DNA from: Acidobacteriota bacterium | GTDB taxonomy: Bacteria > Acidobacteriota > Terriglobia > Bryobacterales > Bryobacteraceae | Direction of reading: 5' to 3' | DNA: 64,000 bases | Assembly: GCA_016185425.1 (NCBI GenBank) | Contig: JACPNQ010000028.1 | Location: 1-64,000 of the forward strand | Part shown: piece by piece, positions 57,724-64,000 of the stretch | Position numbering within the stretch: the stretch's first letter is position 1 | Layout of the letters: every line of letters starts with the position of its first letter | The notes under the pieces: model-generated | Told to the model about the DNA's origin: nothing | What the model saw: only the letters and a program-made list of their open reading frames with translations | Database searches by the model: none | Program-made: the position numbers and the translations under genes

Positions 57724-59373
57724 TTGGTGAACGTGGGGAAGCCCGTCCTTCAACTCGAAACCTACTTCCTTTTTCCTTTCGCGATCGACAAGGAAGTAGT
57801 CGCCTCCGCACATCGGGACTTCTGGCCGCCTCTCCGCAGTTGGATCGACGGCCTCGATGATTGGCTCCGCTCTGAGAACTGCGCCACCGACTCACCCATC
57901 CGCACCCGCCTCGGCGGCTGGCGGCGCGCCTCCTACTCCGAATTCGATCTCGACTCCCGCGCCTATCAGGACATGGTCTTCTTCCATCCTTTTGTCCGGC
58001 GCGTCTATTTCGATACCAAGTGCGGCGACCAGGCCACGCTCATCCGCGTCTACGAAATGATGCTGCCGCAGACGCTGCCTCTGCTATGGACAGCGGAGGA
58101 TGTGCGCGGCCGCTCCTGCGCCGTGCCTGTCACCGATCTCCGGCTATTCCTTTTCGCCAACGGCATCGGCATTCTCTCCATCGGCGTGCGGCGCTCCGAT
58201 TGCACCGTGCGCGAAGCGTTGTGGATGAACGAGATGATGCGGAAGGTCTACCCCACCAGTGGCCGTCAGCGGCGCGAAGGGCGTATCCCCGCCTTGTCCA
58301 AATTGACTGTCGGCGATGAGCTGCTGACCGAGGAGACATTCGAATCCGGGGCCATCGTCCAGTTCCGGCCGCCGCTCTCGAGAGTCATCCAATCCCTCCT
58401 CTATTTCCTGCACTACGAAACCTTCGAATACGAGCAGATCTTCGACGAGCGCATGATTCCCTACTCCTTTCTCTGCCTCGATCCGGAATTTGGTCCGCCG
58501 GAGAAGGTCGAAGCGCTATTCAGCCGCCTGCTCTACGTCGATCGCGACGGCGAAGGCTTCCGGTACGACCCTGCCTTCACCCGCGAACAGATGCGCCAGC
58601 ACGTCTACACGCGCTGGGCGCAGGAAGGCACGTTCTACGGCTTTACCCGCTATTCCAACGTCACCCTCTCGCTTGGCCAGAAGGACCGCGGTCTCCACCT
58701 CGCGCAGGAAGGCAACCTTATCCAGCGCATGTTCGACGGCCGCTACTATCTCATGGCCATCGTCGCGCTCTTCTACCGCGCCACGCTGCTCGACTTCGCC
58801 GAAAGCCTTGCGCTCGTCTCTCGCCGTCTTTATGAAAACCTTTCCGTCGGCCGGCTGGAGCGGCAGAACGTGGAGATCGCCATGGACCTCCGCAACGAGT
58901 TCCTCAACTTCTCCAACTACTGGCACTTTGACGAGCTCGCCAATAAAGACGAAGAGATCGAACATTTTCAGTTGCAGTGCCGCGCGTATCGTGTCGAGGA
59001 GCTGCACCTGCAAATTGAACGGGAGCTCGCCAACATGAACGCCACTCTGAACGAGTACAATCAGCAGCGCAGCACGGAAGCCGTCAACCGCCTGGCGATG
59101 CTCAGCATGATCTTCGGCGCGGGCGCCGTGCTCACCGGATTCTTCGGCATGAACTTCGGCCACATGTTTGAGCGCTACTTCTTCAAGCCCGAGTCCGATA
59201 CGATCACCGTCCACCTCGGCGCCGTTGCGCTGGTCACTTTCATCACGTTGAGCATCATCCTGCTCGGCGTCTATCTCGTCGCCGTCAATTGGCGCGACTA
59301 CCGTTTCATCCTGCGTACGAACAGCAAACCTACTAAGCGCCACCGTTGGTTCAGCCTCCGACTCGGCGGTTGA
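57724..59373 (+). CDS. CorA-like membrane protein with enlarged cytoplasmic domain
   Basis: A 549-residue protein with two C-terminal transmembrane helices (~456-474 RLAMLSMIFGAGAVLTGFF and ~500-522) joined by a loop containing G475-M-N477, the CorA selectivity-filter motif (here FGMNF rather than YGMNF). The preceding ~440 residues are about twice the size of the E. coli CorA cytoplasmic domain and I do not recognise their N-terminal half; helix-rich stretches near 400-450 fit the CorA stalk. Mg2+ or Co2+ transport is probable. The start may be TTG 57724 or GTG 57727. Confidence 0.8.
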   Translation: MVNVGKPVLQLETYFLFPFAIDKEVVASAHRDFWPPLRSWIDGLDDWLRSENCATDSPIRTRLGGWRRASYSEFDLDSRAYQDMVFFHPFVRRVYFDTKCGDQATLIRVYEMMLPQTLPLLWTAEDVRGRSCAVPVTDLRLFLFANGIGILSIGVRRSDCTVREALWMNEMMRKVYPTSGRQRREGRIPALSKLTVGDELLTEETFESGAIVQFRPPLSRVIQSLLYFLHYETFEYEQIFDERMIPYSFLCLDPEFGPPEKVEALFSRLLYVDRDGEGFRYDPAFTREQMRQHVYTRWAQEGTFYGFTRYSNVTLSLGQKDRGLHLAQEGNLIQRMFDGRYYLMAIVALFYRATLLDFAESLALVSRRLYENLSVGRLERQNVEIAMDLRNEFLNFSNYWHFDELANKDEEIEHFQLQCRAYRVEELHLQIERELANMNATLNEYNQQRSTEAVNRLAMLSMIFGAGAVLTGFFGMNFGHMFERYFFKPESDTITVHLGAVALVTFITLSIILLGVYLVAVNWRDYRFILRTNSKPTKRHRWFSLRLGG

Positions 59374-59376
59374 TGC

Positions 59377-60936
59377 CTACTTCTCCCGCCCAAACTTCGG
59401 TTCGCTGCGTGTGCCGGTAATGCCGATCTTGGTGTATAGCCCCGCGCCATGCTTCGCGAAGAACGGATCCACGGGTTTCAATGCCCAACGTTTCCATCCG
59501 GTCTGCGTCTGTGAAAGCTTCGCCTGCAGCCGCAGGTCGCCGTGGAAATCCACGCCTTCCGTCTGTAGATTGTAATTCCCGTTCAACCGCAAATCCGCGC
59601 CCGGTATACCGAACACGAGATTGGTGAGGGTCACCAATTCATCGGAGAGATCGAACTTCCCGCTCATTACGGAAACGACTTCATCAATCGCCTCGTTCGT
59701 TGGCTGCCCCTGTGCCTGCCTGCTCATCCGGTCGATGCGATCCTGAATCTGCGAACGCAGAAACTTACCTTCCGCGATCGTGAAATTCCCGTCTAGCCGG
59801 AGCTTCTCGATTACCTTGCCGGTCAGCGGCGGAATCAAAATCTTACTCTTCATCTTCAAGATCCCCGCCATAAACGGGTTCGGGCCCTTCATGGCGAGCA
59901 GCAGCACATCCTCCAAATGGCCCGCGGGCATCTCGACGTCCAAGGCAATCGTCCGCCGCTTGTCACCGTCGTGCTTGATGATGCCGCCGCTGGTGACGAA
60001 AGCCGTATTCCGGATTCGCCCGTGGACGGGCTTCAATACCGTATTCCCATTTGTCCCGTCCACCTGCACCTCGAACTTTGCATGCACCGGCAGCTTGTTT
60101 CCGGCCGGCTTCAGAAAGAACTCCGGTATGTCGGCTTCGCCGGTCGCGGTGATCTCGTTCAACTGGCCCACGAAGTGTCCGGTGGAATTGAGCATGCCGC
60201 CAATCGCGTTGAACACGCCCAGATTCGCGTGCTCGAACTTGTAGTCGCCATCGAGCGGTGTATCTCCCGGTTCGTCGGCGTTCCAGGGACCAAAGTGTCC
60301 GGTCGCATCGATTTCGCCAGGCGGTTTGGCATTTCGCAATGCTGCCTCGTACCTCATCGGTGCCGTCGGGCCGGCATCCATCAGCCGGATACGATGCAGG
60401 TCAAACTCCAGCGGCACCCGCTTCGGGTCGCGTGGCGAGATGATCAGCTTCGCGTTCGTGAAAATAATCTCGTCGATCCGGACATCCGGTGGAGCCTTCC
60501 TTGGACCGCGCTCCGGGTCCTTTTCCGCCTCGCCTTTCGGCGGAATGATAATGTCCACGCCGTCGGCATAGACCGCCGTCAATCCCTTCTGGCTCTCGAA
60601 CATGCGGCCAACATCGACTTCGAATCGCATTGAGTTCATTCGCAACAGAGCATGCTCGTGCTTCTTTAACCGAATCCCTGTCGCCGTTACGCTGGCGAGA
60701 ACGCCCCTGCCCTTCGAGAGATAGAGTTTTGTGGGAGAAAACGGCGGCAGTCCGATCTGCAGCGTGCCAATCTCCACTTGCGCGCGAAACTTGTCCCGCA
60801 GGTACTCGACGGCCTGGTCCCGAATATACGGTTCAATTTTTGATGCGTGCCGCTTGGCCAGAAAGACGAGCAGAAATCCGCCGGCGAGCGGAACGCCAGT
60901 CAGGACTGCAATCAGCCATTTGGTCTTTCGTTGCAT
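59377..60936 (-). CDS. AsmA/DUF748-like membrane-anchored protein
   Basis: A 519-residue protein with an N-terminal anchor helix (KWLIAVLTGVPLAGGFLLVFLA) and a long beta-rich periplasmic part with repeated AsmA-like features (VEIGTLQIGLPPFSPTKLYL, LKLNGNYNLQTEGVDFHGDLR-like sequence). AsmA-family proteins are implicated in outer-membrane lipid transport or assembly. It ends three bases from the CorA gene (convergent) and is divergent from the restriction-modification cassette. Confidence 0.78.
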   Translation of the reverse strand: MQRKTKWLIAVLTGVPLAGGFLLVFLAKRHASKIEPYIRDQAVEYLRDKFRAQVEIGTLQIGLPPFSPTKLYLSKGRGVLASVTATGIRLKKHEHALLRMNSMRFEVDVGRMFESQKGLTAVYADGVDIIIPPKGEAEKDPERGPRKAPPDVRIDEIIFTNAKLIISPRDPKRVPLEFDLHRIRLMDAGPTAPMRYEAALRNAKPPGEIDATGHFGPWNADEPGDTPLDGDYKFEHANLGVFNAIGGMLNSTGHFVGQLNEITATGEADIPEFFLKPAGNKLPVHAKFEVQVDGTNGNTVLKPVHGRIRNTAFVTSGGIIKHDGDKRRTIALDVEMPAGHLEDVLLLAMKGPNPFMAGILKMKSKILIPPLTGKVIEKLRLDGNFTIAEGKFLRSQIQDRIDRMSRQAQGQPTNEAIDEVVSVMSGKFDLSDELVTLTNLVFGIPGADLRLNGNYNLQTEGVDFHGDLRLQAKLSQTQTGWKRWALKPVDPFFAKHGAGLYTKIGITGTRSEPKFGREK

Positions 60937-60960
60937 TGCTAACTTGTTAGAATCTTACCG

Positions 60961-60994
60961 TTGCTGCCCCGTTCCTCGCTCGAAGGGGCAGCAA
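60961..60994. repeat. Perfect 10-bp inverted repeat in asmA / methyltransferase intergenic region
   Basis: TTGCTGCCCC and its exact complement GGGGCAGCAA, 14 bases apart, between the divergent AsmA-like and methyltransferase genes. No U-run in either direction. It could be an operator, a leader hairpin or the scar of the boundary of the restriction cassette. Confidence 0.45.
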
Positions 60995-61044
60995 AACAAT
61001 CGCAGGGGGTGGGATAATTGTCGAGGTCAGCCGATAAGGGAGAG

Positions 61045-62112
61045 ATGAAAAGGCGAACCCCTCAAACTCCATTGCTATTCCCCGAGGTATCAACAGGACC
61101 GGAAAATCCCTGGAGTACCGAAACTGTCAGGCGCGTAGAGGGTGCGAACGGCGGCCTAACCACGTTAGAGCTATGCGCCGGTGCTGGCGGTCAGGCCATT
61201 GGGCTTGAGCAAGCCGGGATCGGACACGCTGGACTCGTGGAAATCGACAAGAATGCCTGCGCCACGCTCCGTCTGAACCGCCCCGGGTGGAACGTTATTG
61301 AAGAGGACCTGAACACTTTCGACGGCTCCTCCTTCCGGGGCGTCGATGTAATTTCAGGCGGCTTGCCATGTCCTCCCTTCTCGGTCGCGGGGAAGCAGCT
61401 CGGAAAGGCGGATGAACGCAACCTCTTTCCGGCCATGATCCGGCTCGTGGACCAGATCCGGCCACGGGCTGTGATGATCGAAAACGTCCGGGGATTTCTG
61501 GACCCGGTCTTTGAAGACTATCGCGGCTACATAAGGAAGGAACTTACTAAACTCGGCTACGAACCCGGCTGGAAGCTTATGAAAGCTTCGGACTTCGGAG
61601 TTCCTCAATTGCGCCCGCGAGTTGTGTTCATTGCGGTGCGAAAGGATCTTACAGAACACTTCTCGTGGCCGCAACCATCGGATATCCCACCGAAGACAGT
61701 GGGAGAGACCCTTTGTGACCTTATGGCAGCAAACGGCTGGAATGGTGTGAAGGCATGGGCGAAGAGGGCCAGCGAAATCGCCCCGACAATTGTCGGTGGC
61801 TCTCATAAACACGGTGGCCCGGACCTTGGACCTACACGGGCACGAAAGGCATGGGCTACGCTCGGTGTTGATGGACTTGGAATCGCTAACGAAGCTCCAG
61901 GCCTAGAATTCCCGGTCAACGGAACCCCTCGTCTGACTGTTCGGATGGTAGCTCGCCTTCAAGGCTTTCCCGATGAGTGGCTATTCTCTGGGGGCAAAAC
62001 TCAATCGTATCGTCAAGTCGGGAACGCCCTTCCTCCGCCGTTTGCTCGAGCGGTTGCAGAGAGCCTGAAGGCATGTCTATTGGTGCCGCGGTTGATTCGG
62101 GTGGCAGGGTAA
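61045..62112 (+). CDS. DNA (cytosine-5) methyltransferase
   Basis: A 355-residue m5C methyltransferase using S-adenosylmethionine. Motif I (LELCAGAGGQAIGLEQAG), catalytic C109 in motif IV (PCPPFSVAGKQ), motif VI (MIENVRGF), motif VIII (QLRPRVVF) and motifs IX-X (LTVRMVARLQGFPDEW, YRQVGNALPPPFARAV) are in normal order, and the target-recognition region lies between ~200 and 290. I start at ATG 61045, preceded by AGGGAGAG, rather than TTG 61018. It is followed by HNH endonuclease and Vsr genes, making a small type II restriction-modification system; the recognition site cannot be read. Confidence 0.96.
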   Translation: MKRRTPQTPLLFPEVSTGPENPWSTETVRRVEGANGGLTTLELCAGAGGQAIGLEQAGIGHAGLVEIDKNACATLRLNRPGWNVIEEDLNTFDGSSFRGVDVISGGLPCPPFSVAGKQLGKADERNLFPAMIRLVDQIRPRAVMIENVRGFLDPVFEDYRGYIRKELTKLGYEPGWKLMKASDFGVPQLRPRVVFIAVRKDLTEHFSWPQPSDIPPKTVGETLCDLMAANGWNGVKAWAKRASEIAPTIVGGSHKHGGPDLGPTRARKAWATLGVDGLGIANEAPGLEFPVNGTPRLTVRMVARLQGFPDEWLFSGGKTQSYRQVGNALPPPFARAVAESLKACLLVPRLIRVAG

Positions 62113-62122
62113 TCGACAACGC

Positions 62123-62728
62123 ATGGCTTCTAAGAAAGCTCCAAAGGGCTCCAGAGCAAGGCTTAGACAATACATTCTTGGCAATGTTGGACGGGTTCTG
62201 GAATCGGATGAACTGCGAGAGGCGTCGGGAAACAAAAGCGAGTGGGCGAGACGGGTCCGGGAACTGCGGACGGAGGAAGGCTACCAGATCCTCACGCATA
62301 ATGACCGGAGTGATCTGAAGCCGGGGCAATACCTTCTTCTGAATGCGGCGCCGATTCCCGCCTTTGAACGTGGTATCTCGAAAGAGACTAGGGCATACGT
62401 CTTGGACCGAAATGGATTTACTTGCCAGATGTGCGGGGCCGTTGCAGGGGAGCCGCACGTTTCGGACCCGGCACGGAAGACTCGACTTCACATCGGTCAC
62501 ATTGTAGACAAGTCGATGGGTGGCAATGACCAACCGTCGAATCTGCGAGCGGTCTGTTCCGTCTGCAATGAAGGGGCCCGCAACCTAACGCTGGACCGGT
62601 CATCGCTGCAGAAACTACTAATCCAGGTTCGCCGTGCCACCGGGGGCGATCAACTGGAAGTAATGAAGTGGCTCATAACCAAGTATCCGGTCCAGGCGGT
62701 AAGGATCACGGTAAAGCTGGAGCAATAG
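62123..62728 (+). CDS. HNH endonuclease, probable restriction enzyme of the cassette
   Basis: A 201-residue nuclease. Residues ~15-75 look like a winged-helix DNA-binding part (VLESDELREASGNKSEWARR, YQILTHNDRSDLKPGQYLLL). Residues 85-155 are an HNH domain with zinc-type pairs C101/C104 and C145/C148 and active-site H123/H126 and N149 (LHIGHIVDKSMGGND, CSVCNEGARN). Its start is 10 bp after the methyltransferase stop. A hand count of the line 62161-62220 gives 28 G+C of 60, below the neighbouring genes, hinting at transfer. Confidence 0.9.
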   Translation: MASKKAPKGSRARLRQYILGNVGRVLESDELREASGNKSEWARRVRELRTEEGYQILTHNDRSDLKPGQYLLLNAAPIPAFERGISKETRAYVLDRNGFTCQMCGAVAGEPHVSDPARKTRLHIGHIVDKSMGGNDQPSNLRAVCSVCNEGARNLTLDRSSLQKLLIQVRRATGGDQLEVMKWLITKYPVQAVRITVKLEQ

Positions 62729-62732
62729 CGGG

Positions 62733-63140
62733 GTGGACACGCTGACGCCAGAACGGCGCTCTGCTAACATGAGCCGGATTCGCAGCCGGGATACATCGCC
62801 GGAAATGATCGTTCGGCGGCTGGTTCATGCCATGGGCTATCGTTACCGGCTTCACGTCGGCAAACTCCCCGGCAGTCCGGATATGGTGTTTCCACGCCTG
62901 AAGCGAATTATTGAGGTGCGGGGTTGCTTCTGGCATCAGCACCCCGGCTGCATCGACTCACACATTCCGAAATCGCGACTGGATTATTGGTGGCCGAAGT
63001 TGGAGGGCAATCAAAGGCGGGACAAAGATAATGGACGCAAACTTCGGAAGCTCGGCTGGCGCGTATGTGTTGTTTGGGAATGCGAAACAAGGACTGCCGG
63101 AAAGCTCGGCAAACGGCTTGGCAAGTTTTTGGGGAAATGA
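62733..63140 (+). CDS. vsr: Very short patch repair endonuclease Vsr
   Basis: Nicks DNA at T:G mismatches that arise when m5C deaminates, and so protects sites methylated by the adjacent methyltransferase. The 135-residue protein has RSANMSRIRSRDTSPEMIVR, the catalytic-Asp region LPGSPDMVF, GCFWHQHPGC (His and Zn-binding Cys) and GWRVCVVWECE. It starts with GTG 62733, four bases after the HNH stop. Vsr genes typically accompany m5C methyltransferases. Confidence 0.95.
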   Translation: MDTLTPERRSANMSRIRSRDTSPEMIVRRLVHAMGYRYRLHVGKLPGSPDMVFPRLKRIIEVRGCFWHQHPGCIDSHIPKSRLDYWWPKLEGNQRRDKDNGRKLRKLGWRVCVVWECETRTAGKLGKRLGKFLGK

Positions 63141-63248
63141 AGCTGTACGGGAGCCGTCGAGGGTGTCAATACAGCCTAGTCGACAATCCGCTCCGCGCGC
63201 TGATCTTGATCCGGCGCACGCAAAGGGCCGAATGCTACCTCCTCCTCC

Positions 63249-63278
63249 TTGCCCTTCATCCCCCAAATCCCCTATACT
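63249..63278 (+). promoter_or_regulatory. Sigma-70-type promoter of rpmH
   Basis: TTGCCC (63249-63254), 18 bases, TATACT (63273-63278), 65 bp upstream of the rpmH ATG. A small leader hairpin (GCTAGG/CCTAGC, 63305-63322) follows. The 200-bp gap after vsr contains no recognised gene and no clear DnaA boxes. Confidence 0.6.
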
Positions 63279-63343
63279 GAATCTTTGGGCGCAGTGCGTC
63301 CACGGCTAGGTTTGTCCCTAGCGCCTTAGAATAGGAAAAAGTA

Positions 63344-63520
63344 ATGCCGAAGCGTACATTTCAGCCAAATAACCGTCACCGCGCCAAGACCCACGGTTTT
63401 CGCGCACGTATGGCGACCAAGAATGGCCGCGCCGTCCTGGCCCGCCGCCGGGCCCGTGGCCGTTGGAAGTTGACGGTCAGTGACGAACGCGCCGTCCGTG
63501 CCTCCCACGCCCACGAATAA
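63344..63520 (+). CDS. rpmH: 50S ribosomal protein L34
   Basis: A 58-residue basic ribosomal protein: [39 protein letters not shown] and WKLTVSDE are diagnostic of bL34; the tail is some ten residues longer than E. coli L34. AGGA lies ten bases before the ATG. It leads the rpmH-rnpA-yidD cluster, whose rnpA start lies inside its 3' end. Confidence 0.98.
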   Translation: MPKRTFQPNNRHRAKTHGFRARMATKNGRAVLARRRARGRWKLTVSDERAVRASHAHE

Positions 63521-63890
63521 AGGCGAACACCGGTTTTCCAGGAACAGCCGGCTGCTGAAGTCCGTAGACTTTAGAAAAGTGTACGACAACGGCAGCCGTT
63601 TTTCGTGTCCATACTTTGTGGCCTTCCTGCTTCGGCATTCCGCTGTTTCCGGCACCGCCGCAATTCGCGATGGCGGGCCAAGAATCGGATTTACTATTCC
63701 TCGGGCCATCGGCAAAGCCGTCGTCCGTAACCGTATCCGCCGCCGCATCCGCGAGCAGCTCCGCGTGCGCCTGGAGCAGATCGATCCCACCCTCGATATC
63801 GTCCTCAACCCCCGCCGGGCAGCCGCGGAAGCGCCCATGGCGGACCTCACGCGCCAGTTGGAAAGGTTGATTGAACGATGCCGCGCATGA
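63480..63890 (+). CDS. rnpA: Ribonuclease P protein component
   Basis: Binds the RNase P RNA to process tRNA 5' ends. The 136-residue protein has [39 protein letters not shown] and the RNR box [13 protein letters not shown]. The only possible starts are GTG 63480 and GTG 63495, both inside rpmH in another frame, giving an overlap of 41 or 26 bases. Long rpmH-rnpA overlaps are known in Thermus. The 3' end overlaps yidD. Confidence 0.95.
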   Translation: MTNAPSVPPTPTNKGEHRFSRNSRLLKSVDFRKVYDNGSRFSCPYFVAFLLRHSAVSGTAAIRDGGPRIGFTIPRAIGKAVVRNRIRRRIREQLRVRLEQIDPTLDIVLNPRRAAAEAPMADLTRQLERLIERCRA

Positions 63891-64000
63891 TCGTACTCGG
63901 CATTCTGCGTTTTTACAAGGTGGCCATTTCGCCATGGCTGCCATCCGCCTGCCGTTTCCGTCCCACCTGCTCGGAATACATGATGGACGCCGTCGCCCGG
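63878..64000 (+). CDS. yidD: Membrane insertion efficiency factor YidD, cut by window edge
   Basis: The first 41 codons of a small protein with [20 protein letters not shown] and [11 protein letters not shown], the YidD signature including its cysteines. It is thought to help YidC-dependent membrane insertion; yidC normally follows. ATG 63878 or the second in-frame ATG 63887 (which overlaps the rnpA stop as ATGA) could be the start. Confidence 0.95.
   Translation, partial: MPRMIVLGILRFYKVAISPWLPSACRFRPTCSEYMMDAVAR

Noticed and set aside
63141-63343. Replication origin upstream of rpmH
   Set aside because: Gene context fits an origin-proximal location, but no cluster of DnaA boxes and no dnaA gene are visible here.

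Overview
The window looks like chromosomal DNA of a high-GC Acidobacteriota bacterium, most likely order Bryobacterales (relatives of Candidatus Solibacter and Bryobacter). This is an inference from gene content: four giant Oar-type TonB-dependent receptors with an N-terminal carboxypeptidase-regulatory-like domain, two pairs of planctomycete-type cytochrome (DUF1549/DUF1553) plus DUF1501 genes, an ECF42 sigma factor with a DGPF partner, and many Tat-like leaders on carbohydrate enzymes. No rRNA, tRNA, CRISPR array or complete insertion sequence was recognised.

Layout. 1-3.3 kb: an edge-truncated winged-helix protein gene (minus strand, open for 470 codons) and a polytopic GT39-like membrane protein whose conserved N-terminus has no ATG, GTG or TTG start. 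3.3-5.4 kb: groES-groEL with a CIRCE-like operator and a terminator. 5.5-10.2 kb: an S9 peptidase, then a compact minus-strand operon (small helical protein, ogt, TIM-barrel epimerase, fdhD, small ORF). 10.3-15.3 kb: first DUF1549/DUF1553 plus DUF1501 pair, meeting a MazF-type toxin-antitoxin operon tail to tail. 15.7-22.3 kb: TonB receptor 1, sigma factor plus DGPF protein, BlaI/BlaR-type regulator and protease. 22.4-25.8 kb: two divergent citrate synthase genes, one fused to a DNA-binding domain, then a secreted amidohydrolase. 25.9-34.9 kb: TonB receptors 2 and 3 flanking a membrane-anchored winged-helix regulator, then msrB. 35-40.4 kb: PPC-type protein plus the second DUF1549/DUF1553 and DUF1501 pair. 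40.5-48.5 kb: TonB receptor 4 with a secreted nitrilase-fold enzyme, divergent from a sugar isomerase, NHL protein and alpha-L-fucosidase. 48.5-51.3 kb: a coupled operon of B12-binding mutase subunit, NYN/LOTUS protein, RidA and an isochorismatase-fold protein. 51.2-57.7 kb: phosphodiesterase, beta-lactamase-fold hydrolase, and a rhamnonate-dehydratase/lactonase sugar-acid cluster. 57.7-60.9 kb: a CorA-like transporter and an AsmA-like protein. 61-63.1 kb: a compact restriction-modification cassette (m5C methyltransferase, HNH nuclease, Vsr). 63.3-64 kb: rpmH-rnpA-yidD, a cluster usually near the replication origin.

The physiological picture is an oligosaccharide and sugar-acid scavenger: TonB receptors import, Tat- and Sec-exported hydrolases, lactonases and dehydratases process substrates, and membrane or autoregulatory factors appear to control single receptors. 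Genes are packed tightly, with GTGA/ATGA start-stop overlaps and several convergent coding overlaps.

The most unusual items are the divergent citrate synthase pair, in which the DNA-binding-fused copy keeps all three catalytic residues while the plain copy has Glu for the catalytic Asp; the NYN/LOTUS ribonuclease-like protein coupled to a B12-binding mutase subunit; the TonB-linked nitrilase fusion; and the restriction cassette beside rpmH-rnpA.
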